From NCBI GenBank assembly GCA_966211965.1, contig CBIHON010000014.1, positions 1 through 64,000 on the forward strand: a stretch of DNA of 64,000 bases, in the 5' to 3' direction. Both the position numbers and the translations under genes were made by a program. Every line of letters begins with the position of its first letter. Within the stretch, counting starts at the first letter, position 1. Source of the DNA: CBIHON01 sp966211965. GTDB lineage: Bacteria > Pseudomonadota > Gammaproteobacteria > Burkholderiales > Burkholderiaceae_D. Below, in pieces: positions 16,136-24,797 of this stretch. The notes under the pieces are model-generated. The model worked only from the letters and a program-made list of their open reading frames with translations. It had not been told where the DNA came from and did no database searches.

Positions 16136-16507
16136 GTGAACCAAGCATGGTTAGTCCTTACTAAGCGGTATGGTGGAGACGTCCGGTCTCCGACTGAAAA
16201 GCAGTTGGCCAGCGCATTGCATGAGGTTTATGTCGAGGAGGTCGCGGAAAGGAACGGCAACGACGCCTCCGACCATGGATCGGCAGTGCTTCGTTTCGGC
16301 TACGACGACGGCCTGATGTACGTGCTTGAGGTCATGTGCGGCGGTACTGTCACGTTCGAAGAATGGGCCGATCAGGATTGTGAAATCGAATTGGCTCCGC
16401 CGCGGCATATGACGGCGGTGCCGAAAGAACAGGCGCTGCAGCTATGGCAATGGCTGGCGCATCGGCAAGTCGCAAAGATCCGCAGCCAGCCCTGGATCAG
16501 CGGCTGA
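16136..16507 (+). CDS. Hypothetical 123-aa soluble protein
   Basis: GTG at 16136 was chosen for the GGGAGAG ribosome site a few bases upstream; an ATG 15 codons earlier lacks one. The protein is acidic (LHEVYVEEVAERNGNDASDH) with a beta-strand pattern LRFGYDDGLMYVLEVMCGGTV. The small acidic style and strand order recall contact-dependent immunity proteins, but I do not recognise a family and no toxin gene is adjacent. It precedes the RDD gene by 37 bp. Confidence 0.65.
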   Translation: MNQAWLVLTKRYGGDVRSPTEKQLASALHEVYVEEVAERNGNDASDHGSAVLRFGYDDGLMYVLEVMCGGTVTFEEWADQDCEIELAPPRHMTAVPKEQALQLWQWLAHRQVAKIRSQPWISG

Positions 16508-16544
16508 TCAACATGTATCGGGCAGCACATCGGGGAGGATGGAA

Positions 16545-17012
16545 ATGGCTGATTCGGCAGAACTCGAATACGTAGGATTCTGGCTCAGGGTATTGGCAGC
16601 GATTATTGATACCATTCTGGTGATGGCAATCACGACCCCCTTGCTGATGGCGGTTTATGGCAGCGAGGACATGCCGTCATCCGCCCTGAGTCTTGGCGGC
16701 CCGGCTGATTTATTGATTTCCTGGGTCTTGCCGGCGGTTGCCGTGATCGTGTTCTGGCTCACCAAGCAAGCGACGCCCGGCAAGATGGCAATCTCTGCCA
16801 GGATCGTCGATGCGCGAACCGGTGCCGCGCCCACGCTCAAGCAGGATATCGTCCGCTATCTCGGCTATTTCGTTTCGACGGTGCCGTTCTTGCTCGGCTT
16901 GATCTGGGTCGGTCTCGACAAGAGGAAACAGGGCTGGCATGACAAAATTGCCGGTACCGTCGTGGTGCGGCCCTGTCGCGCTCAGTCCGAGCCGGTACGC
17001 TTCGAAACATAA
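16545..17012 (+). CDS. RDD-family membrane protein
   Basis: A 155-aa protein with about three to four spans. VGFWLRVLAAIIDTILVMAI carries the Arg and Asp of the RDD family in the first helix, and ATPGKMAISARIVD plus DKRKQGWHDKIAGTVVV are the family's other conserved parts. GGGGAGG lies six bases before the ATG at 16545, which decides this start over the ATG two codons earlier. RDD proteins are poorly understood; some act in sodium tolerance or transport. Confidence 0.85.
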   Translation: MADSAELEYVGFWLRVLAAIIDTILVMAITTPLLMAVYGSEDMPSSALSLGGPADLLISWVLPAVAVIVFWLTKQATPGKMAISARIVDARTGAAPTLKQDIVRYLGYFVSTVPFLLGLIWVGLDKRKQGWHDKIAGTVVVRPCRAQSEPVRFET

Positions 17013-17042
17013 CTCCGTCATCCCAAATACCAATAGGTCACG

Positions 17043-17198
17043 ATGAATATACACATCACTGTCGTTCCCCTCGTTTCATTGATCGCCGGCATCCTGATCC
17101 TCGTCATGCCGCGCCTGTTGAATTTCATCATCGCGATTTATCTGATTCTCGTCGGCCTGATCGGCTTGTTCGGTACGCGGTTTTTCCACCTGCATTAA
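17043..17198 (+). CDS. DUF3096-type small membrane protein
   Basis: A 51-aa protein, MNIHITVVPLVSLIAGILIL, then MPRLLNFIIAIYLILVGLIG, with two adjacent hydrophobic spans split by MPRLLN. This arrangement and length match the DUF3096 family of two-span peptides common in betaproteobacteria. It follows the RDD gene by 30 bp, on the same strand. Function unknown. Confidence 0.75.
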   Translation: MNIHITVVPLVSLIAGILILVMPRLLNFIIAIYLILVGLIGLFGTRFFHLH

Positions 17199-17291
17199 GC
17201 TTGTAAGACACCTCCCATAATTACCCGGCGAGCATCCCAAAGCCGGAAAGAACGCCGCAACCCTGACCTTGGCTTGGGCCGCGCGGTCGTT

Positions 17292-17330
17292 TTATGGGCA
17301 GTTGTAGTTCTTAAGGATTTTTTGCTTCAT
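17292..17330 (-). CDS. Possible 12-aa peptide ORF divergent from the MerR gene
   Basis: An ATG at 17330 has a strong CAGGAGA ribosome site six to seven bases upstream and encodes MKQKILKNYNCP before TAA. No longer frame uses this site. It diverges from the MerR gene across the same regulatory dyad. It may be a leader peptide or chance; the good ribosome site is the only support. Confidence 0.3.
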   Translation of the reverse strand: MKQKILKNYNCP

Positions 17331-17359
17331 CGTCCGTCTCCTGTCAAAACACAAAATGC

Positions 17360-17390
17360 TTGACCATGACGCTGCGTCAGGCTTTATTGT
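17360..17390 (+). promoter_or_regulatory. MerR-type promoter with central dyad
   Basis: TTGACC (17360-17365) and TATTGT (17385-17390) are 19 bp apart, the long spacing typical of MerR-regulated promoters. A perfect dyad TGACGC-T-GCGTCA (17367-17379) lies in the spacer, where MerR proteins bind and untwist DNA. It is 24 bp before the merR-type gene, so autoregulation is likely. Confidence 0.65.
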
Positions 17391-17413
17391 GTGCCGTAAA
17401 TGGAGAGAAAACG

Positions 17414-18454
17414 ATGCTGCTGAAAATCGGAGAACTGGCGAAGCGTACCGGGCTGACGGTCCGGACCTTGCACCATTACGACAACATCGGGCTGTTGACG
17501 CCTTCGGTGCGTTCCGAGGCAGGTTACCGCTTGTACGACCGCGCCGATATCGCTCGTCTGCACCGCATCCAGGCGTTGCGCCGGCTTGATCTTCCCCTGG
17601 CCGAGATAAGCGCCTTGCTGACCGGCGACGGCGCCGATCTCCAATTGGTGATCCAGCAGCAAATCGCTTCCATCGAGCGCCAGCTTGCACAGGCGGCGGA
17701 CTTGCGCGATCGCCTCAAGAGCCTGACTGCCCAACTGGCGGATAAGAATGAACCGAACCTGGATGAGTGGCTGGTCACGCTGGAAATGATGGCGATGCAC
17801 CATAAGTATTTTTCGCACGATGAAATCCAGGCCCTGCGCCGGCGCAAGAAAGAGAGCCAGCTCAATGCGCAATGGCCCGGCTTGGTGGCTGAAGTGCGCG
17901 GCCTGATGGACCGCAATATCCCGCCGGGCAGCGAGGAAGCGCAGGCATTGGCCACGCGCTGGCTGACATTGTCGGCGCAAACCATGGGTGACGATCCACG
18001 CTTCTACGCCAAGCTCAGCGCGATGCATCGCACCGAATTCAGCGTGCAGGCGCTGACCGGTGTCGATGGTCCCTTGCTCGATTTTATTATGCTGGCATCG
18101 TTTGAAATTCGCTGCCGCTTGTACGCCCAATATGTCAGCCCGGAAGAGCTGGAGCACTATCGCATCAATTACCCGAAAAAAAGCATGCACGCCTGGATGG
18201 CCCTGTTCGGCGAGACGCGCCAGAAGATGGAGCAGGGCATCGCGCCGGAACATCCTGATGCACAGGTTCTATTTCACCGCTGGGCCGGCCTGTTCAAGGA
18301 TACCTGGGGCAATGATCCGGCCACCCGGGACAAGGTGCGCGCCGCGCACAAAGCTGAACCGCGCCTGTTGATGGGCAGCGGCATCAATCAAGAGATGCAG
18401 GCATACATCGATCGTGGTTTTGCCTATCTCGCGTCAAACTCAACCAGCAAATAA
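17414..18454 (+). CDS. MerR-family regulator with TipAS-like C-terminal domains
   Basis: A 346-aa regulator. Residues 1-75 are a MerR winged helix (LKIGELAKRTGLTVRTLHHY, GYRLYDRADIARLHRIQAL), then a dimer coiled coil to about 120, then a long helical domain starting near HHKYFSHDEIQALRRRKKES, the style of TipAS antibiotic-recognition domains, apparently in two tandem copies (second around LYAQYVSPEELEHY). TipA proteins bind small molecules and activate efflux. ATG 17414 has GGAGA upstream. The next gene, 12 bp on, is an MFS pump, so a drug-responsive regulator-pump operon is likely. Confidence 0.85.
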   Translation: MLLKIGELAKRTGLTVRTLHHYDNIGLLTPSVRSEAGYRLYDRADIARLHRIQALRRLDLPLAEISALLTGDGADLQLVIQQQIASIERQLAQAADLRDRLKSLTAQLADKNEPNLDEWLVTLEMMAMHHKYFSHDEIQALRRRKKESQLNAQWPGLVAEVRGLMDRNIPPGSEEAQALATRWLTLSAQTMGDDPRFYAKLSAMHRTEFSVQALTGVDGPLLDFIMLASFEIRCRLYAQYVSPEELEHYRINYPKKSMHAWMALFGETRQKMEQGIAPEHPDAQVLFHRWAGLFKDTWGNDPATRDKVRAAHKAEPRLLMGSGINQEMQAYIDRGFAYLASNSTSK

Positions 18455-18466
18455 AGGATTTCCTCT

Positions 18467-19762
18467 ATGCCGGACCAACAACTCAAGAATCCGCGCGCAG
18501 CGCTTTTCCGTAATCCCAGTTTTGTCTGGATGATCAGCGGCGCATTGCTTTCGATGCTGGGCGACCAGTTCACCTTGATCGCACTGCCTTGGCTGGTGCT
18601 GAAGATGAGCGGCGATACGCTGGTGCTGGGCATCGTGCTGGCCCTGATCGGCGTGCCGCGGGCACTCTTCATGCTGATTGGCGGCGCACTGGTGGACCGC
18701 TATTCGCCCAAGCAAGTCCTGATGCTGACCAAATACGTCAACACGCTGCTGCTTGGTCTGCTGGGTTTGCTGGTCTTGAGCGGCGGCCTGAGCTTGTGGA
18801 TGGTGTATTGCCTGGCGCTTGCGATCGGCTTGGCATCCGCCTTCAGCATTCCATCGGCGACTTCGATGATGCCGCATGTGATTCCGGCAGAGCAGTTGCA
18901 GGCGGCCAATAGCATGATGTTGGGATTGCGCCAGTTCACGATGTTTGCCGGGCCGGTGCTTGCCGGTTTGCTGATCGCGCTGCTTGGCGATAGCCGTCCC
19001 GGCTTGACCGGCGTTGCACGCGGGTTGGGCGGTGCGTTCTTGTTTGACGCCTTCAGTTTTGCACTGTCGGCCTGGACCTTGTCGCACGTCATGTTGAAAA
19101 GCGGGAATGGGGTTCCTGCCGCACCGGGAAAAAAACAGCATGTGCTGCAGGATGTCGCCGAAAGCTTGCGTTACTGCTGGAAGGATCTCGGCTTGCGCAC
19201 TTGCTTCCTATACTGGACTGCCATCATGTTTTTCATCACGGGGCCGGTCCAAGTGGCGATGCCGGTGCTGGCCACGGCGTTGGGCGACAGTGCGGCAGGT
19301 TTCGGATTTCTGGCCGGTTCGCATGCGGCGGGCACGCTGGTGGGAATGATTCTGTCGGGCATCAAGCCCAAGCTGCGGTCAGGCAGCTTGGGCGCGACCA
19401 TGCTGTTTATCGATTGCACGATCGGCGCCTTGTTCATCCCGATGGGTTTCATCGGCGCGACCTGGCAGGGCGTGCTGCTCCTGCTGGTGATCGGCACGCT
19501 CGGCGGTTTCTTGCAAGTCGGCGTGTTTACCTGGATGCAGCAACGGGTGCCGCGTGCAATGCTGGGCCGGACCATGAGCATTTTCATGTTCATCTTCGTC
19601 GGTATTGCGCCCTTGTCGGCGGGCCTGACCGGCTGGCTGATGCGCAGTATCACGCCGGCGCAAATGTTCGCCGCCAGCGGCGCCATCCTGATTCTGATCG
19701 TACTGATTGCTTTGTTGACGACGCCGATGCGCAGCATTCTCGATTTGCGCGCCTCACCTTGA
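18467..19762 (+). CDS. MFS efflux transporter
   Basis: A 431-aa inner-membrane protein with about 12 hydrophobic spans. GDQFTLIALPWLVLK in helix 1, GALVDRYSPKQVLMLTKYVN as the loop 2-3 signature (G-x-x-x-D-R-x), and a large central loop are typical of the MFS_3/EntS-like drug exporter group. AAGGA lies before the ATG. It follows the MerR/TipAS-type gene by 12 bp and is probably its regulatory target. Drug specificity unknown. Confidence 0.88.
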   Translation: MPDQQLKNPRAALFRNPSFVWMISGALLSMLGDQFTLIALPWLVLKMSGDTLVLGIVLALIGVPRALFMLIGGALVDRYSPKQVLMLTKYVNTLLLGLLGLLVLSGGLSLWMVYCLALAIGLASAFSIPSATSMMPHVIPAEQLQAANSMMLGLRQFTMFAGPVLAGLLIALLGDSRPGLTGVARGLGGAFLFDAFSFALSAWTLSHVMLKSGNGVPAAPGKKQHVLQDVAESLRYCWKDLGLRTCFLYWTAIMFFITGPVQVAMPVLATALGDSAAGFGFLAGSHAAGTLVGMILSGIKPKLRSGSLGATMLFIDCTIGALFIPMGFIGATWQGVLLLLVIGTLGGFLQVGVFTWMQQRVPRAMLGRTMSIFMFIFVGIAPLSAGLTGWLMRSITPAQMFAASGAILILIVLIALLTTPMRSILDLRASP

Positions 19763-19946
19763 GTCTGATTGAAATAAATTCCAGTTACCGTGATTTTGGT
19801 ATTGATTGATGCAGTGCGATCTGCGTATGATGCGCAGAGAAATGAGGCGGAGACATCTGCTGCAATGCAGCAGCAACATTTCAGAAATGAAGTCAACGGC
19901 CTGCTGTAACAGGCCTGTCACGAATGCAGCGTAAGATTTTCCATGC

Positions 19947-20198
19947 ATGAATCAAGAGTGGCGAAATCTTCCAATAGACATGGGGATACCAATAATTATG
20001 AGCCCTGATATTTTGATTATTCGAGACGGTGACGCATATCGCATACTGCATGGCCACCTTCATCTGGCGACGCAACTGAGCCTGTCGGGTGAGGTGATCG
20101 TGGACGTCAAGGATGAAGGCAAGGTCAGCATCGTCAAAACCCGTAACGGTTTTCTGGTAGGCCAGGACAATCAGCGCCTGCCGCTCCTCAGAAACTGA
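19947..20198 (+). CDS. Hypothetical small protein
   Basis: An 83-aa frame with a soluble, beta-rich second half (SPDILIIRDGDAYRILHGHL, LSGEVIVDVKDEGKVSIVKT). No clear ribosome site; ATGs at 19947, 19980 and 19998 are possible, and the text from MSPDIL on looks most protein-like. No family recognised. Coding nature is likely but the start is open. A palindromic element begins 65 bp downstream. Confidence 0.5.
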   Translation: MNQEWRNLPIDMGIPIIMSPDILIIRDGDAYRILHGHLHLATQLSLSGEVIVDVKDEGKVSIVKTRNGFLVGQDNQRLPLLRN

Positions 20199-20664
20199 AC
20201 ACCGGTTTTCCCACCACGACGGATTCCCTATTCAGCACGCATCATGCGCCGCAGAGGCGGCGCTAGTGTCCTGTTCCGTAAATTCGTTGCATAAAAGATG
20301 ACGAGAATCGCGCCGATACCGCGTCAAAAATGCGCGCAAGGCCTCGGCCTTGCTGTGCTTTTTTCCTTGTCTCGACCCGATTTCGCCACTTTTACTTTTG
20401 CAACGAATTTGCGGACCAGGACACTAGTTGCGATCGCTTCTTGTTGCGCACACGCACATCTCACGATGTGTATCGGCTTTCTTTTTGCCGCTTTAAAATC
20501 GGGTTGACCCGAAGTAGCAAGGCTGCGATAGTTGTTCAACAAGAAAACCAAGGGCACACGCGGTTTCGGTACTCCTCCGCATGCGATACTTGACGCCTTT
20601 GCAATGCCGGCGAGATGAGTCGCGCAGCCGGGCTATTTTTCAAAATTTGTAGGGAGAGGATATT
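20199..20664. other. Gene-free region around palindromic element E
   Basis: No supportable gene in about 465 bp. It contains the 165-bp palindromic element at 20263 and the upstream region of the metalloprotease gene, where I see AGGGAGAGG as its ribosome site but no clear promoter. Confidence 0.5.
20263..20427. repeat. Palindromic element E, 165 bp, CTAG ends
   Basis: Begins CTAGTGTCCTGTTCCG and ends GACACTAG; the terminal 29 bases pair with two exceptions. A second arm region (AAAAG...GAGAATCG against CGATTTCGCC...CTTTT) continues the stem, and the centre is a perfect 16-bp CAAGGCCTCGGCCTTG (20337-20352). Same plan as the other elements. Its left arm recurs at 5897-5922 as a truncated copy. 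Confidence 0.88.
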
Positions 20665-22692
20665 TTGAGATCAATCCATGTAAGTCCCGCATTCGTGGCG
20701 CGGTTATTTTGCACGCTTGCCTCCAGCACCTTGTTCGCCACTGCGAGCTTTGCGTCAACCGCGGCACCGGCATTGTTTGCGCCGGCCGGGGTGCAGGCCC
20801 AGGCGGATAGTTCTTTTGTGCGCGACCGGCAGGTGGTAAGGGCGCGGGCCGTGGGCATCGATTTCGGTGTCCTGACTGCGGCAGCCGATGCGCGGCCGGG
20901 CAGCAATGCCGCCGGCCAGAGCATTTCATTGAACCTGTTCGACGACGTTTCTTTCGTGGCGGAGGCAGACCATGTCGAGCGCACCGAGCGCGGCATGACC
21001 TGGACCGGGCATTTGCGCGGCATCGACATGAGCCAGGTAGTGCTGGTCATGAACGGCAATGTCGTGGCCGGCAACATCACGATGCCGATGGCGCGCTATC
21101 ACGTCCGCTTTGCCGGCAACGGCGTGCATGAAGTGCAGCGGATCGACACCGCGCGTTTTCCTCGCGATGAAGCGTCCATGCCGGTTCCGGCACACTCCGT
21201 ATCGAACGATGCCGCTGCCGCCAAGGCGCCGTCGCCGGCGCCCGCCGGAGCGCGCGACGAGGACGGTTCGCAGATCGATGTCATGGTGGTCTACAGCGCT
21301 GTTACCAGGGTGGCCGCCGGTGGTACGCAGGCAATGCGCAGCCTGATCGATCTGGCAGTCGCCGAGACCAACCAATCCTATCAAAACAGCGGCGTCGCAC
21401 AGCGCCTGCGCCTGGTGCATACCGAAGAAGTGGACTACAAGGAAAAGGGCGATCTGGAAGACGCGCTCGATTGCATCACTTCCACGTCGGACGGATGTCT
21501 CGATCACGTGCACGCACTGCGCAATGCCTATGGCGCCGACCTCGTCAGTTTCTGGGTGGAAGACGGTGGCGATTATTGCGGGCTGGCGTGGTTCATGGAT
21601 AAAGTGTCCGCTTCCTTCGAAGAGCACGGCTTCAGCACGGCGGTGCGCTCTTGCGCCACCGGCTATTACACCTTCGGCCATGAGCTGGGCCACAACATGG
21701 GTTTGCGCCATGACGTCTACGTCGATCCCGGGACAACGCCTTACCCTTACGCTCACGGCTACGTCAACACCTGGGCGGTCAATCCTTTCCGTACCATCAT
21801 GGCTTACAACACAGCTTGCGAGGATGAGTGGAAAAATTGCACGCGCCTTCAGTACTGGTCGAATCCGGCGGTGACGAATGTCTTTTTCCCGATGGGCAAT
21901 GCGACTGCCGACGACCATACTGCACTCAATAATACCGCCCGCACCGTCGCCAATTTCCGGCAAGCCGTGTCAGCGCCGAAAGCGCCGTATCAGGGCTTGT
22001 GGGCCACGGCAAACGAAGACGGCTGGGGCGTAAGCGTGACGCAGCACGGCAGTACGATCGTCGCGGGCTTTCATACCTATGAAGCGAGCGGGTATCCGGT
22101 GTGGTACATCCTGTCCAATTGTCCGCTGGCCGGACGCAGTTGCAGTGGCGACCTCTATAAGTTGAGCGGCGGCCGCGCCCCTGCTGCGCCATGGGACGGG
22201 GCCTCTGTCGCGCTCAGTACGGTCGGCCGAGCGACGCTGTCGTTTTACGACGCCGATAACGCCACCCTCAGCTACATTGTCAACGGCAATTCCGGCTACA
22301 AATATCTTGGCAAGCAGGTATTCGGCACAGGGGCGGGGGCACCGGCGGTCGATTACAGCGATCTCTGGTGGAACCCGGCAGAGTCCGGGTGGGGCGTTGC
22401 ATTGACCCAGCAATCCGGCACGATTTCCGCCACCTGGTATGCCTATGATGCGGACGGCTTGCCGGTCTGGTATTCGGCTCCCGCATGTACCATGGCGGGG
22501 CAGGGCTGCAGTGCCGATGTCTACCAGGCAACCGGCGGCACGCCCTTTACCTCGGTGTGGAATGGCAGCGGTCTCGCCAAGACCGCGGTGGGCTCGGTAA
22601 GCTTCGCATTTACCGATGCCGGCAATGGCACGATGACTTATATGATCAATGGTGTAGCGGGAAGCCGCGCCATCTCCCGGCTGCCGTTCTAA
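20665..22692 (+). CDS. Secreted reprolysin-type zinc metalloprotease with C-terminal repeats
   Basis: A 675-aa exported protease. TTG at 20665 is five bases after AGGGAGAGG and no better start exists; a signal peptide follows. After a propeptide-like region (about 30-210), the catalytic domain has HELGHNMGLRHD starting near residue 339, the zinc motif of metzincins, and a Met-turn in TIMAYN. Cysteines are frequent. The C-terminal 230 residues hold two copies of a beta repeat with GWGVSVTQHG/GWGVALTQQS and PVWYILS/PVWYSAP, common on secreted Burkholderiales proteins. Stands alone. Substrate unknown. Confidence 0.85.
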   Translation: MRSIHVSPAFVARLFCTLASSTLFATASFASTAAPALFAPAGVQAQADSSFVRDRQVVRARAVGIDFGVLTAAADARPGSNAAGQSISLNLFDDVSFVAEADHVERTERGMTWTGHLRGIDMSQVVLVMNGNVVAGNITMPMARYHVRFAGNGVHEVQRIDTARFPRDEASMPVPAHSVSNDAAAAKAPSPAPAGARDEDGSQIDVMVVYSAVTRVAAGGTQAMRSLIDLAVAETNQSYQNSGVAQRLRLVHTEEVDYKEKGDLEDALDCITSTSDGCLDHVHALRNAYGADLVSFWVEDGGDYCGLAWFMDKVSASFEEHGFSTAVRSCATGYYTFGHELGHNMGLRHDVYVDPGTTPYPYAHGYVNTWAVNPFRTIMAYNTACEDEWKNCTRLQYWSNPAVTNVFFPMGNATADDHTALNNTARTVANFRQAVSAPKAPYQGLWATANEDGWGVSVTQHGSTIVAGFHTYEASGYPVWYILSNCPLAGRSCSGDLYKLSGGRAPAAPWDGASVALSTVGRATLSFYDADNATLSYIVNGNSGYKYLGKQVFGTGAGAPAVDYSDLWWNPAESGWGVALTQQSGTISATWYAYDADGLPVWYSAPACTMAGQGCSADVYQATGGTPFTSVWNGSGLAKTAVGSVSFAFTDAGNGTMTYMINGVAGSRAISRLPF

Positions 22693-22777
22693 CTTTTCCT
22701 GGATCCGGGGCAGGGCATCGCTTCGGATCACACCTCTTGTGTCTTTCCATATTCGAAATTCAAGTTATCCTTCATTG

Positions 22778-23329
22778 ATGAAAAAAATACTCGCACCTTT
22801 GAGCCTGGTTTTGCTGCTGTCCGCCTGCGGCGGCACCACCCGCAATCTGCTTCCACTGCAAAATCCGTCCTTCAATGCAGATGCCAATGGCCACATGAGC
22901 GGTTGGAGCACGACCGAGCACGGCGCCGGCAATGCGTATACCTTTGTGGCCGACCCGGTCAAACCCTATTCTGCGCCGACCAGTGCGCGCCTCAAGCGCC
23001 ACGGTGTCGAACCTTTTGCCCTGCTCGAACAAGCCGTGCCGATTGATCCGAGCTGGGTCAATCGCATGGTGCGGCTTTCCGGCTTCCTGAAAAGCGAAGG
23101 GATTGACGGCACCGGCGGTGGGCTCGCCCTGCGGATCAATGGCGGAGACGGCGCGGTTCTGGTCTGGAATTACATGACCGATGCACGTGTGAAAGGCACA
23201 CAGGACTGGAAGCCGTACAGCGTTGACCTCAAGATCCCGAAAGGTGCGAGCGAGATGCGCGTCGGCGTCATACTGGAAGAAGGCGGTACGCTGTGGGCCG
23301 ATGATTTGTCGCTCGAATTGATCAATTGA
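22778..23329 (+). CDS. Lipoprotein with jelly-roll carbohydrate-binding-like domain
   Basis: A 183-aa lipoprotein; MKKILAPLSLVLLLSACGG carries a clear lipobox with the lipidated Cys at 17. The mature part (NPSFNADANGHMSGWSTT ... LWADDLSLELIN) has the strand pattern and closing W-x-D-D motif of CBM4/9-like beta sandwiches. ATG at 22778 selected because it begins the lipoprotein signal. It follows the metalloprotease gene by 85 bp. Role unknown; cell-surface binding of sugar is an inference. Confidence 0.78.
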   Translation: MKKILAPLSLVLLLSACGGTTRNLLPLQNPSFNADANGHMSGWSTTEHGAGNAYTFVADPVKPYSAPTSARLKRHGVEPFALLEQAVPIDPSWVNRMVRLSGFLKSEGIDGTGGGLALRINGGDGAVLVWNYMTDARVKGTQDWKPYSVDLKIPKGASEMRVGVILEEGGTLWADDLSLELIN

Positions 23330-23420
23330 TTGATGCCCGATTTTTCCATTCTGTTCACGCTGTTGTGTTGAGGATGCTGCCGGCCAGCGCGCCGGGAATC
23401 GGTTGATGGACTTGGCCGGG

Positions 23421-23454
23421 TCCAGGCGAGCGCTATCGATAGCGCTCGCCTGGA
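23421..23454. repeat. Perfect 34-bp palindrome downstream of the lipoprotein gene
   Basis: TCCAGGCGAGCGCTAT followed directly by its complement with CGAT at the axis: all 34 bases are self-complementary. In RNA this gives about 15 pairs with a tetraloop, followed by TTTGTT. It could act as a strong terminator for the lipoprotein gene 91 bp upstream, or be a protein-binding site. It shares no arm sequence with the YTAR-ended elements. Confidence 0.85.
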
Positions 23455-23597
23455 TTTGTTCCTTCTGTCCGCGCTCGTTCAGGGCTTGCATGAATTGCTC
23501 GGCTTCGAGTGCTTGCCGCTGATAAGCGCGCATTGCATCGATTTAGACGCTCTTATGTCTTTCGCGGCGTGCGAAGGCAAGGCGTTTTTCGGCCCTA

Positions 23598-24466
23598 TCA
23601 TGCAGACTCACCCATGGCGCCGGTTGCGCGCCGCATGTCTTTTTTGGGACATGCCGGAGCGCAGGTGTTCAGAATCGCATCAATGCCTGCAGTGAGGCTC
23701 TGAACCGTGTTGCCCTGATCGGCGATGTTATTGCCGCCGAAGCCGCCGCGCGTGCCGTTGCCGCCGCCGATTGCGCCTGCACTGCCGATCCCGCCGATGC
23801 CGCTAAACAGATTCAATATCGTATTGGTGTTGGCGGCCATGTTGATTGCATCGATGCTGAAGATACCTACTGCCATGCCGCCGTCGCCGCCCAAACCGCC
23901 GGGAGCGGCAAACAACTGTTCAATACGATTCCCGTTCGCCGTCATGTTCGCTGTCCGGAGAATCAATCCGAATGGATTGAAGATGCCGATCGCCGAGCCG
24001 CCGCTGCCGCCTGCGCTTGCCGGCGTGGACGGCATTTGACCGAATACGCTGGAAATCGAATTGCCGCCCACCGTTACTTGATTGCAAGCAGCAACGAAGA
24101 TACCGATGCCGTCAGGAGGGGAGAAGAGTGCAGTGTTGCCGCGAATTTGGGAATGCTTGAATCGAGAATTTTCCCGTTGTTCAAACCGAGAAGGAAAATG
24201 CCGATCGCAGCATTGGTGCATTCGATATTGCGCAGCTCGAAATGTTTGGTCGTGCTTCTCGCTTGCACGCAATAATTTCCGCCGCCATCGATCGTCCAGT
24301 TCGAGATGAGGTAGGGATCGGCAGCGGTGCCGGCAGCACTCGGATTGGTGACGCCGTTTGCGGCGGTAAATGGGCTATCGCCATTGATGAGAATCGGTGC
24401 ATGTGCCGCCGCCGATGCGACGGAACCGGTGAGGAAAAAAATGGCCAGGCAAAGTACCCGTGCCAT
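23598..24466 (-). pseudogene. Secreted Gly-rich beta-helix protein, frameshifted
   Basis: From ATG 24466, MARVLCLAIFFLTGSVASAA is a signal peptide followed by SPFTAANGVTNPSAAGTAAD and WTIDGGGNYCVQ, then beta-helix-like rungs (NIECTNAAIGIFLLGLNN). This frame ends at 24074. The rungs continue in another minus frame (SQIRGNTALF, DGIGIFVAACNQVTVGGN, then three Gly-rich rungs with AVGIF/AIGIF) to a stop at 23598. A one-base change near 24140-24165, around a CCC-AAA run, would rejoin the two. Intact product about 290 aa. Either a real pseudogene or a sequencing error. Confidence 0.75.
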
Positions 24467-24797
24467 CGATATTCGGATACTTAAGATGCTGCTCCTTCTT
24501 AAGGCTATTTCGGTTCAGTCTCTTGCGGTAAATGGTTATCGGAATTTTTCCATCTACCTAATGAATTTGACACCCCGCGAAATCGATAATTCGTCCTTCA
24601 GGAAGAGGAGTAAGAGGAGTGCGGGCGAGCGCGCTTTGCAAGACTCGCGCGCGAAAATCCCGCCTCATGCACGGGGATAGGTTCCGCGGCAGACACAATA
24701 TGAGACAAGCGAAGAGATACGTGCAAACTTGCGTGCCGAGGGCGGGAGCGGGATGGGGATGGCGAATCGGTCGAAGCTCGACCGCCGGCGTACTTGC
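24467..24797. other. Gap between two minus-strand genes
   Basis: About 330 bp; I see no gene, no clear promoter and no strong inverted repeat. It contains the upstream region of the beta-helix pseudogene. Confidence 0.4.

Noticed and set aside
22772..23533. 253-aa minus-strand frame downstream of the lipoprotein gene
   Set aside because: Its first 50 residues look somewhat protein-like, but most of it is antisense to the lipoprotein gene, and it spans the 34-bp palindrome.
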